From Planctomycetaceae bacterium (GTDB lineage: Bacteria > Planctomycetota > Planctomycetia > Pirellulales > Pirellulaceae), in NCBI GenBank assembly GCA_024642205.1, contig JAHEBQ010000012.1:1-64000 (forward strand): a DNA stretch of 64,000 bases, written 5' to 3'. Below are positions 28,679-36,471 of this stretch, piece by piece. The translations under genes were made by a program, and so were the position numbers. The notes under the pieces are model-generated. The model saw nothing but the letters and a program-made list of their open reading frames with translations, was not told the origin of the DNA and searched no databases. Every line of letters begins with the position of its first letter. Position 1 is the first letter of the stretch.

Positions 28679-28984
28679 ATGATTCATTATTCATGCGACC
28701 GCTGCAAACGCACCATCGAGACAGATGAAGAACTTCGTTATGCGGTTAGTATCAAAATTGAAGTCGCACTCGAGTCGGCTGAATATGAAGCCGACGACGA
28801 ACGCGACCACCTGATCGAATTGAACGAGATCCTGGAAAGGCTCGATGATTCCGAGCGTGAAGAAATCAGTCAATTCGCGTATCAACATCGCCGTTTCGAT
28901 CTCTGTTCCGATTGTCACCGCGATTATGTGAAAAACCCGCTATCCATCGATGCGGCCGCGAAGCTTGGATTCAGTGAAAACTGA
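28679..28984 (+). CDS. Small conserved protein with two Cys pairs (zinc-ribbon-like)
   Basis: This 101-residue soluble protein is of unknown function. CDRCKR near residue 6 and CSDCHR near residue 80 form two CxxC pairs, as expected for one zinc site closed across the chain. The middle is acidic and helical (EYEADDERDHLIELNEILERLDDSEREE). The ATG at 28679 follows a purine-rich AAGGGAAGAG sequence, better than a frame-continuing ATG at 28646. It stands alone between spacers. It is probably a zinc-binding regulatory or structural protein, but nothing in the sequence shows which. Confidence 0.72.
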   Translation: MIHYSCDRCKRTIETDEELRYAVSIKIEVALESAEYEADDERDHLIELNEILERLDDSEREEISQFAYQHRRFDLCSDCHRDYVKNPLSIDAAAKLGFSEN

Positions 28985-29189
28985 GGGCTGGAAAAAACAC
29001 TTTCGCAGTTGATTGGCTTGATTAACGCGATCCGTCAATTGAGCATCGTGTTTCGATGGCCCGAGCGCTTTTGGGTTCAACAATTTCCACGGCTTGCCGG
29101 CAGGCAAACGTCTGCTCCGTGTGCCAGACTTTCGTCGCGGGCTTTTGCCCTGGGTGCCGGGTCGCCAAACTGACAGACACAGGAGTCTA

Positions 29190-29963
29190 CTACACTTCGA
29201 ACACGAAATCGGATTTGTCAAACCGGATTTGTCTTCCGTAGATTCCGTTTTCGGCTCGCTTACCGGCCGAGACGACCATGCAGATTTCGGCGGCGCGCGG
29301 AAGGTTCAGTAATTTCTGAATTCGTCGAGAGTCGAGCCCTTCGATGGGACAGCTATCGAACCCGTACGCTCGCAGGGACAGCATCAGGTTCTCACAGGCC
29401 AGCGCCGTCGATTTGTGTGCCCAAACTCGCATGTCGGATTTGCTTGCCGGCCCCCGCGGCAGTGGCCTCGTCAACGCAACCAGCGATCCGATCAGCCTCT
29501 TTATGGGCCCCCACAGATAGAGCGGGCCTTGACCATAGGCCAAGGGAACAACCTTCTGGTAGTAAGTCAAAACGGAATCGGGAACCTGAGTATCCGATGT
29601 CTTCAACCTTTCGAGCATCAACCTGCAGTTTCGATGCCACGTGTCCAGACGTGCAACGCAGACGACGAGTTCCTGAGCTGTCGCAGCGGTCGGTTGATTC
29701 AAACAACACCGCGCAAGTTGGGCTTTTTTTTGCGGATCTCGAACCCAGTAAAACTCCCATGGTTGCAGGTTGGACGAATTCGGTGCCAGGAGTGAGAGGT
29801 CCAGGCATGTTCGCATTACTTCTTCTGGGATACCTTCGTCCGTATAGACACGAACGCTGCGGCGCGAACGAATGACCTTTTCAAACTCTGCTGCATTCGT
29901 TTCCGGCGCGGATTCGACATACTTGAGGTCCGGTATTTTTTCAAAGATTTCTGTCGTTAGCAT
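29190..29963 (-). CDS. Nitroreductase family protein
   Basis: This is a 257-residue FMN-dependent nitroreductase-fold protein. The core begins with KVIRSRRSVRVYTDEGIPEEVM, the FMN-phosphate-binding Arg segment, followed by APNSSNLQPWEFYWV. The later MLSLRAYGFDSCPIEGLD block corresponds to the helix and loop that contact the flavin. An insert rich in Pro and Leu (GPLYLWGPIKRLIGSLVALTRPLPRGP) might touch the membrane. The family reduces nitro compounds, quinones or flavins with NAD(P)H. The start at 29963 is preferred to the one at 30047 because the protein core begins shortly after it. Confidence 0.88.
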   Translation of the reverse strand: MLTTEIFEKIPDLKYVESAPETNAAEFEKVIRSRRSVRVYTDEGIPEEVMRTCLDLSLLAPNSSNLQPWEFYWVRDPQKKAQLARCCLNQPTAATAQELVVCVARLDTWHRNCRLMLERLKTSDTQVPDSVLTYYQKVVPLAYGQGPLYLWGPIKRLIGSLVALTRPLPRGPASKSDMRVWAHKSTALACENLMLSLRAYGFDSCPIEGLDSRRIQKLLNLPRAAEICMVVSAGKRAENGIYGRQIRFDKSDFVFEV

Positions 29964-30492
29964 AAGTGGTCTCACATTGATCGAATCGGAAGGATGGAAG
30001 GTCGCCTCAAGGACGCGTAATGACCCGCGTTGCAAATGTCGGGCCACCTTAAGGATGCAAGGCCTTCATGACATTGCCCCTGGCATTGCCGTGTTGGCTC
30101 AGAGACACCATTCCGGGAAACGGCCGACGATCGTGCGTTTTCGCCCTCAAGCGTGGTTTCGCGCAAGACTCAAACAACCGACCGAAGCACGACAGTTTCC
30201 TTGATGAACCCTGAACCAGAGTGAACACCAGCGTCAAACCAGTCTGCGGCGACGGTAATGTAAGCCGCTGCGCGAGTCAAACCACGCCCTTGGCACCGTC
30301 TTCTCCGAATCTAACGGAAGTTTAGGAGTGCGACCGGCGGTGCATGGCTTGCACCGCCGATGAGCTGAAACTCCAGCCCTTTGGCGCCCGGCGGTTTACG
30401 CATTTCCAGAATCGTTGGATCGTCGGCGACACGTCCTTCAACATCAACTTGTCGCCTTGCGAATTGCCTGCATTCGGGAAAGCACTGTTGAA
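29964..30492. other. Spacer with a hairpin, no gene seen
   Basis: About 530 bases between two minus-strand genes. The only structure noticed is a nine-base-pair perfect hairpin at 30335-30359, listed separately. No coding frame with support. Confidence 0.45.
30335..30359. repeat. Perfect 9-bp inverted repeat
   Basis: CGGCGGTGC and GCACCGCCG flank a seven-base loop. The stem is very GC-rich, but no T-run follows on either strand, so it is not a standard intrinsic terminator. It lies about 135 bases past the stop of the minus-strand gene that ends at 30493 and could be a mRNA 3'-end stabiliser or a factor-dependent terminator. Confidence 0.6.
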
Positions 30493-31512
30493 CTACCGGC
30501 TGAACTCAAACAAGTCGTGCCGGGCAATCACGAATCGATCGGCAGCCTTGGCCAGTTCGTCCGGTAAACGCGAACGGTATCTCTTGAGATCATCATCAAC
30601 ACCCGACTGGATCAACTGATGGACCCACTCGGGCGGCAATCGGGATGCCGAGGGTGGTCGTGGAGCAAAACCAAATAAACCCGAGCTGCTGTTGTTTGAC
30701 CGGTCCTTGTGTTGTTGCCAATTCTGGCGCAGCCCCTGCTCGGACCGGACGAAATCTTCCGCTGCCTTCCGCGCCTGATCGTCGCCTTCGAGATAAACGG
30801 GTACCACGAACGCGCGGCTCTCTTCGAATGGCTCGCGCCACGAGCCCACGATCCGGCGGTGCCCATTGGCCCGACATTCAACCTTGATGACTCCGCCTCT
30901 CCACTCGAGCGGGACACGATAGGCGACGATCAGGTCACGACCTCCCTCCAATGTGTTACGTTTGGACGGATGAAATCGAAAAAACGCACCCGTTCCACGC
31001 TGCAAGGTTCCGCTGGCGACCAATACCTCGTGCTGCGGAACCTCCTGGTAATGGAGCTTCGTTCCGGTTTGGTTGGAGAGGTCCGCTTTTGCTGTTCCGG
31101 ACACGGATTCGAGGTAACTGCTGCCCAAACTGATTCCGATACCCGAATTCTTGTTGGTGTTTTTTTCAACCGAAATCAAACCTTCGATATCGCTGACCGT
31201 TTGTGTCCTGGGCGCGTAATCCACGAGTGGATAAACATTGCGATTCCAACAAACATCGAAACGGAACTCATCGGTGGCGTTGCGATTGGCGGAATTGACT
31301 TCTGACGAAACGGGAATCACGATTTCAATGATTTTCTGACTCGACGAGGAGGCACTATGGCCATCAGTCGGCTCCAGTTCATGAACCGCGACCAGTGCGG
31401 GCACGTCGAATCGGACAACAGGCTCGTCGGCAGCTGCCGCGCAAGCGACGGCTAACAGAAAAAAGATCGCCGTGGCAATTGGCACGAAAATATAACGATC
31501 AGAGACAGACAT
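30493..31512 (-). CDS. Exported protein of unknown function
   Basis: This 339-residue protein has a typical signal peptide (hydrophobic IATAIFFLLAVACAAAADEP) with likely cleavage after AAA or ADE. The mature part is mostly predicted beta-strand with several Val/Ile-rich stretches, an RFDVPALVAVHELEP start and a C-terminal helical region rich in Arg, Glu and Asp. There are two Cys in the mature protein. I do not recognise a family. It is monocistronic, with about 390 bases to the next gene downstream of its promoter side. Confidence 0.7.
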   Translation of the reverse strand: MSVSDRYIFVPIATAIFFLLAVACAAAADEPVVRFDVPALVAVHELEPTDGHSASSSSQKIIEIVIPVSSEVNSANRNATDEFRFDVCWNRNVYPLVDYAPRTQTVSDIEGLISVEKNTNKNSGIGISLGSSYLESVSGTAKADLSNQTGTKLHYQEVPQHEVLVASGTLQRGTGAFFRFHPSKRNTLEGGRDLIVAYRVPLEWRGGVIKVECRANGHRRIVGSWREPFEESRAFVVPVYLEGDDQARKAAEDFVRSEQGLRQNWQQHKDRSNNSSSGLFGFAPRPPSASRLPPEWVHQLIQSGVDDDLKRYRSRLPDELAKAADRFVIARHDLFEFSR

Positions 31513-31900
31513 TGGACACTCCGGCAGTGACGGTCCGCTTCGTTGTCATTCATCCTGAGCGGACAACGAAACCAAACAAATACTCCGTCATGGAGTGCGG
31601 CGAAACAAAAATCCTGGTTGACGTAGAGTGGGTGCAAACACAATTCCGTGGGGCGGGCATTGAGCCCGGGACCAATACCAACGCAGGAGGGATGCCTCTG
31701 CTACGTTTTTGCCTGGCCCTTGGCCACGAAACAGCCAGCGATGGGACAATCGACTTGATGATACGGAAGTGATTCGAATTGGGTTCATCTCGTATCGAAG
31801 AATTCACGAATTGACATCAAGCTATCGTTTCTGGATGGACGTCATGTTCAGTTTCGATAACGGCCGCCCGGAAGCTGCCGGTCCTGTCCAGCCATGGTTA
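31513..31900. other. Spacer with no gene recognised
   Basis: About 390 bases between mtnC and the exported-protein gene, both on the minus strand. It holds the 5' region of the exported-protein gene and the 3' end of the mtn run. No hairpin-T-run terminator was recognised. Confidence 0.4.
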
Positions 31901-32632
31901 TCACTTGAGAGTGACGTCGTTAAAACCGGCAATCGCGTCAAACTCGTGTCCATCTGCCACAGGTTTGTTTCCCGGACGAATACTCAACACGGCCTGCAAT
32001 CCTGCTTGCCGCGCAGCTACCAGCTCAGCCACGACATCACTGATGAACAGGATTTCGTGAGGTGGGCAGGGAAACTCGCTGGCGATTTTTCGATAGCTGT
32101 CGGACTCCTGTTTCGCCCCGGTCGTCGTATCATAATACCCGTTGATCAGACCGGACAAATCGCCGGAAACGGTATGGCCAAAGAACAATTTCTGGGCCTG
32201 GATGCTCCCGGAAGAATAGATCCGCACGTCGATCCCGGCTTCACACCAGTTTCGCATGCAATCGGCAACCTCCTCGTACAGATGACCGATCAACTGGCCG
32301 CTGTGGAAACCATTTTTCCAAATCAGTCCCTGCAACTGCTTCAGTCCCGTTGCCTTGATGTCCGCGTCCATCAATTCGATCACACCGGCGACAACTCGAC
32401 GCTGTCTTTTTTCCAGTGACTCTTCCTCCAGCCAGGCGTCAACCGAATGCTTTCCCAAGTCCTCAGCCAATCTGGAAACAGAGATCTGAACCGCTTCATC
32501 GGTCCAGTTCTCGGACAAGAACCTTTCAATATGATCGCGGACAAACGGGAACATGACATCGTAAACGAAGCTGATCGAAGATGTTGTGCCTTCGATATCG
32601 AGAAGGATGCCGCGGACTTTGGATTCAAACAT
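31901..32632 (-). CDS. mtnC: Acireductone synthase (enolase-phosphatase E1)
   Basis: This 243-residue HAD-family enzyme has the signature DIEGTTSS near residue 12, with nucleophile Asp12 and Glu14 replacing the usual second Asp, as in MtnC. The later YSSGSIQAQKLFFGH segment holds the conserved Ser-Ser-Gly, and LFISDVVAELVAARQAGL provides the acidic motif IV. It enolises and then dephosphorylates 2,3-diketo-5-methylthiopentyl-1-phosphate in methionine salvage. The ATG at 32632 is favoured because the core begins right after it and CAGG lies close upstream. It is the last gene of the mtnB-mtnD-mtnC run. Confidence 0.94.
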   Translation of the reverse strand: MFESKVRGILLDIEGTTSSISFVYDVMFPFVRDHIERFLSENWTDEAVQISVSRLAEDLGKHSVDAWLEEESLEKRQRRVVAGVIELMDADIKATGLKQLQGLIWKNGFHSGQLIGHLYEEVADCMRNWCEAGIDVRIYSSGSIQAQKLFFGHTVSGDLSGLINGYYDTTTGAKQESDSYRKIASEFPCPPHEILFISDVVAELVAARQAGLQAVLSIRPGNKPVADGHEFDAIAGFNDVTLK

Positions 32633-32733
32633 TCGCCTGCCTGGAAACAACATGAGACCGGCAAGCCAACCAGAGGAATGATCCCGAAAAAAGCGGCGCC
32701 AGAAAATCTAAACCGAAGGGTTTCTTCCCAACT

Positions 32734-33324
32734 TCAAAACTTGACAATTTCTTCGACATCCGGCCCACCCTGGTCGCCATTCAGATAGCTTGGCCCCATA
32801 CACAGCGGTGCGTAATTCTCATGCGCTGGATCCTCCATGTAATGGGGCGTCCAACCAGACATGTCTTCGAACAGTCGAATGCAGCGAATCGTCTTGTCGG
32901 TACAAAGATTGAACCAGTGGTGGGTTCCCTTGGGGACGCTGATCAAGTCACCGGATTCAACCGTGATCGAAAACACGGTGTCCGACTCCGGGTTGATGTG
33001 GAACACGCCCGACCCTTTGACTGTGAATCGCACTTCGTCCTCGGTGTGCAAGTGCTCTTTGTCAAACTTCGCCAACATCTGATCCAGCCCGGGCGTCTCC
33101 GGGTTGACATTGATGACGTCGGCGGTCACGAAACCGTGGGCTGCCTTGAGCCGTTCAATCTCCGGCGCATAGGCATCCAGGATTTCTTCATTGGTCGCGT
33201 CTGGGCCAATGCGTCCTTCGACGTCCCATTGCTCAAACACAATTCCGTATTTCTTGAGAAAAGCCCGAATCTCAGCGGGTTCGCGGATCTGGCATTTTTC
33301 GTCTGGAATTTGAACACAGGCCAT
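32734..33324 (-). CDS. mtnD: Acireductone dioxygenase
   Basis: This 196-residue cupin converts acireductone and oxygen to the keto-acid of methionine plus formate (Fe form) or an off-pathway product (Ni form). The metal ligands are visible as HLHTEDE, which supplies two His and a Glu, and the later His in GTHHWFNL. The IRCIRLFED strand follows. It lies between mtnB and mtnC, matching its place in the pathway. Whether the metal is Fe or Ni cannot be told from sequence. Confidence 0.95.
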   Translation of the reverse strand: MACVQIPDEKCQIREPAEIRAFLKKYGIVFEQWDVEGRIGPDATNEEILDAYAPEIERLKAAHGFVTADVINVNPETPGLDQMLAKFDKEHLHTEDEVRFTVKGSGVFHINPESDTVFSITVESGDLISVPKGTHHWFNLCTDKTIRCIRLFEDMSGWTPHYMEDPAHENYAPLCMGPSYLNGDQGGPDVEEIVKF

Positions 33325-33520
33325 TGGACCACCTTTTGGAAAATAAAATTTTTACGTCGATTCCACGACGAAAACCACCGCCTGGGAACGACCCGGACAA
33401 ACTTGGCTGCGAGATTCAGCGCAGTCGCCACCGGAATCGATAAGACCGGCCACTTCCAACACCGACGGGCTTATTTCAGACAAAAAACATTTTAACGATT
33501 GGGCCGTCACTGACCATCCG

Positions 33521-34183
33521 TCAAACAACGGGAAAACCCAATTTTCGAGCCGTGCATTCAAACAAAAACTCGTAGATTTCAATGTGCCGGCGCGCTGCGA
33601 AAACATCGTTTCCCCAAGTGTACAGCCCGTGCTTGTGGATCAAGAACCCATGCGTCATTGACTCCATCGGATCGGCCAACCGCTCTCGCACCTGCTCGGC
33701 AAGAATTGGAATGTCCTGCGTGTTGGAAAAAACTGGAATCCAGTGGCTGTAATCGTGGGTCGTGATTCCCTCAAGACCTTTGAGCATTTCATACCCCTCG
33801 ATCTCAAATCCGCCTTCGTCAAAAAAGTGCTCCGACAATAACGTCCCCCAGACACTATGTGTATGCAGAATGCAACCGACATCGTGCTGCTCCGCCAGGA
33901 CAACATGCAACATCGTTTCGGCAGAAGATTTTGGCTGGTCGCTTTCAATGGGTAGTCCTTCGGGACCGACGTGGACAAAATCTGTGGACTCCAGCCGCCC
34001 CTTGTCCTTTCCACTGGCCGTGACAATCAACTCAACCGGATCGCGCCCCAAGACGACGCTGTAGTTACTGCTGGTGCCGACCGACCAGCCGCGAGAATGG
34101 AACAGCCGGCCACACTCCCGGAGTTGCTGGATGAGCGAATCGTGTCCGGCCAAGGGATGTGAATCTGGGAGCAGGTTGGACAT
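33521..34183 (-). CDS. mtnB: Methylthioribulose-1-phosphate dehydratase
   Basis: This 220-residue class II aldolase-fold protein has a zinc-site HTHS in ILHTHSVWGTLL, a later His at HIEIYEFLFE, and an N-terminal GWSVGTSSNYS phosphate-binding segment. It dehydrates methylthioribulose-1-phosphate to the diketo intermediate that MtnC uses. The order mtnB-mtnD-mtnC on one strand, with gaps of about 196 and 101 bases, suggests one methionine-salvage transcription unit. The upstream steps (MtnA, MTA phosphorylase) are not in the window. Confidence 0.94.
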   Translation of the reverse strand: MSNLLPDSHPLAGHDSLIQQLRECGRLFHSRGWSVGTSSNYSVVLGRDPVELIVTASGKDKGRLESTDFVHVGPEGLPIESDQPKSSAETMLHVVLAEQHDVGCILHTHSVWGTLLSEHFFDEGGFEIEGYEMLKGLEGITTHDYSHWIPVFSNTQDIPILAEQVRERLADPMESMTHGFLIHKHGLYTWGNDVFAARRHIEIYEFLFECTARKLGFPVV

Positions 34184-34263
34184 GCGAATTTTCTGTTTTG
34201 TGTTTATTGTTTTCGGAATTCAGTCACGAATCAAAATTCCGTTTCCGATGCTGGCTTTGGCCA

Positions 34264-34857
34264 TCAACTGTGCATTCTCGGCAATTTATCCCCCGCTGCA
34301 ATGATCTGGGCTTCCAGCGCCGACAATTCGTTCAGACGCCGCTTGACAATATCCTCGGTCGCGAAATGCTTGGCCAATCGCACGTAAGTCGTATGATGAC
34401 GGGCTTCGGATTCAAACAGACTATCATAAAAATCGGCCAACTCCTGATCTCTGCCATCCATGTGTTTTCTCAAAAAATCAAACCTTTCACACGACCTTGC
34501 CTCAATCAGGCACGCCACCAACAACCGGTCAACGGCACGATTCGGCTCGCCTCCCCGGACCAGGTCGTTGAGCTTTCTCCCATAGCTGCTTGGTTTGAGT
34601 CGTCGAAAAGCAATATCGCGCCGGGCCAGAATTCCGATCACCCTGTGAAAATGCTCAAGCTCTTCGTTGATGATTTCGGTCATTTCCCGGCAAAGATCAA
34701 GATTGTCGACATAGGCAAACATCAAATTCATCGCCGTGCCCGCTGCCTTCTTTTCACAATGGGCGTGATCAATCAAAATCTCATCAAGGTTCGTATCGAC
34801 TTGGGCTAGCCAGCGAGTCGATGAAGACGATTGGAGGCTTAACACGGTTTTCCTCAA
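34264..34857 (-). CDS. miaE: tRNA-(ms2io6A)-hydroxylase
   Basis: This 197-residue di-iron enzyme hydroxylates the isopentenyl side chain of ms2i6A at tRNA position 37. The four-helix-bundle ligands are seen as IDHAHCEKKAAGTA, NEELEHFHRV, EARSCERF and ESEARHHTTYV, giving the paired Glu and ExxH motifs. It is rare outside gamma-proteobacteria but found in some planctomycetes. It lies 80 bases upstream of mtnB on the same strand. Both deal with S-methyl-related chemistry, but a functional link is only a guess. Confidence 0.9.
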   Translation of the reverse strand: MRKTVLSLQSSSSTRWLAQVDTNLDEILIDHAHCEKKAAGTAMNLMFAYVDNLDLCREMTEIINEELEHFHRVIGILARRDIAFRRLKPSSYGRKLNDLVRGGEPNRAVDRLLVACLIEARSCERFDFLRKHMDGRDQELADFYDSLFESEARHHTTYVRLAKHFATEDIVKRRLNELSALEAQIIAAGDKLPRMHS

Positions 34858-34982
34858 TACGGAACCACACTTACCAAAGCGAAACCGAGGACCGGCGAGC
34901 TAGAGTTATACGGCTGCGATCGTTGAAAATCCAGCCGCGTCCAGACCAGTCGCATCCCCTGCGGCGCAGTTCCGACCCAACC

Positions 34983-35909
34983 ATGGCATTTTGGAAACGC
35001 AAAAAAAACTGGGAAGACGAGTACGACGAGTACTATGCCCAGGATCGACGAGCCGAACCGGCGAAAAAGCCGGGGCGTTTTCGATTTGTTCCACACGTGT
35101 TCCTGCTGATATTTCTTGGCTCACTTTTTGTCGGGGGAGCAGGTTTGGTAAGTGGACCGGCGATGGTCGAGAAACTACTGACGGCGATGGCAACTCCCGT
35201 CGGTCTGGTTTGGCTGGGACTGATCGGATTGGTCTATTTCTGCATTTTGAATCGACAAGCCTGGCCTGCGGTCACCGGCTTTGGTTGTTGGTTGATTCTG
35301 ACGATTGGCGGTAACCAACTCGTTTCGAACTGGCTGGCCGAAACGCTTGAGGCTCCTTTTCAGGACATTGACATCTTTCAGTTGGAACCTTTCGACACGA
35401 TCGTCGTGCTGGGTGGTGGCACGAGTTCCCGGCAAAACGGCCGTTCACAACTGGGCATCAATGGCGATCGAATTGCGACCGCCGCGAGGCTCTTCCATGC
35501 CGGACAAGTCACGCGTTTGATCTGTACGGGCACCCAGACATTTCGCTCGTCACCTGACGACCTACATCCTCACGAGGAAGCAGCCGAGATTCTGATTGGG
35601 CTGGGAGTTCCCCGGGAGTCTGTTCTGCAAATGAGAGGCGAAAACACCTCGCAGGAAATGGCGAACCTGAAAACCTGGCTCGATCGAAACAATCCCGAAG
35701 GTCGAGTTGGAATCTTGACTTCCGCGTGGCATTTGCCCCGCGCCATCCGCCTGGCCGAAAGCCTGGGACTCGAAGTCTCTCCGGTTCCGTCTAATTTTGT
35801 TTCGCTCCCGTTTGTCCCGTCGCCCCATCTGGTCATCCCGGGAGGTCGAGAACTGATGGTGACCGGAAACATGATGAGAGAATATCTGGCCCGGCTGGTA
35901 GACCGGTAA
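34983..35909 (+). CDS. YdcF-like protein (DUF218 superfamily)
   Basis: This 308-residue protein has a basic N-terminus, two or three transmembrane segments (about 40-105) and a DUF218 domain (about 135-300). The hallmark DTIVVLGGGTS, LICTGTQTF, EAAEILIGLGVPRESVL and TSAWHLPRAIRLAESLGL segments are all present. Family members (SanA, YdcF) are linked to envelope precursor or vancomycin-resistance traits. The reaction is unknown. The start at 34983 gives the usual N-terminus; an in-frame start at 34821 would add 54 residues and overlap miaE. Confidence 0.88.
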   Translation: MAFWKRKKNWEDEYDEYYAQDRRAEPAKKPGRFRFVPHVFLLIFLGSLFVGGAGLVSGPAMVEKLLTAMATPVGLVWLGLIGLVYFCILNRQAWPAVTGFGCWLILTIGGNQLVSNWLAETLEAPFQDIDIFQLEPFDTIVVLGGGTSSRQNGRSQLGINGDRIATAARLFHAGQVTRLICTGTQTFRSSPDDLHPHEEAAEILIGLGVPRESVLQMRGENTSQEMANLKTWLDRNNPEGRVGILTSAWHLPRAIRLAESLGLEVSPVPSNFVSLPFVPSPHLVIPGGRELMVTGNMMREYLARLVDR

Positions 35910-36026
35910 GCGAGAAAACAAAAACGAAAAAAGTCGCCCAATAGCATCTTTATTTGCTTGATATCCCTCTCCAAAACCACGGTGCTTTTAGTTCTCAAGA
36001 ACCTGTTCGTATGAAAGGGATGTTGG

Positions 36027-36343
36027 ATGGCGAAGATTTCCAAACCGGACGCAAACCCGATTGCGGCTGCCCTGCTGACCTGGTTCGTGCTGGGAATCGG
36101 TCACATTGTAATTAATGGTCAATCCAATAAATGGTCATGACTTTGGTCGTTACCCTGATCGGCTCTTGCCTCTGCGTGTTCCCCGGAATTGTGATCGGCA
36201 TCCTCAGTGTCATCGACTGGTATCAAACAGCCGAACGGTTAAGCAACGGCGAAACGATCGATGAGAACGAGTACTCAAATGTCCTGCTTTACAAAATTTG
36301 TAAGATCATTGACAAGAAAGCGACTTGCAAATTCGCTGCGTAA
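36027..36343 (+). pseudogene. Frameshifted small membrane protein (TM2-like)
   Basis: Two adjacent frames together encode one small membrane protein of about 105 residues. The first frame from the ATG at 36027 gives a Pro/Asn/Ala leader, a hydrophobic helix (AAALLTWFVLGIGHIVING) and then stops at 36138. The second frame, from about 36131, continues with TLVVTLIGSCLCVFPGIVIGILS, then DWYQTAERLSNGETIDENEYS and LLYKICKIIDKKATC. Both halves match one family that I recall from planctomycetes. One extra base between NKW and MTL would restore the frame. It is therefore a frameshift or a sequencing error. Confidence 0.6.
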
Positions 36344-36471
36344 CCCTCGATCCGTCCAACGAGCCAAACGCGCGAGCATGGGTCTTTGGCGGCCTGGCCC
36401 GGCTGTTTCTGGGGCCATTGGCTGGGCGAACCAATGGTCCTGGCGGGAATGAGGTTCGACACCGAACCCGA

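Noticed and set aside
24060..29026. A shared 15-base word (TTGATTGGCTTGATT) near 24060 and 29009
   Set aside because: In 64 kb a few exact 15-base matches are expected by chance; no longer extension or structure was seen.
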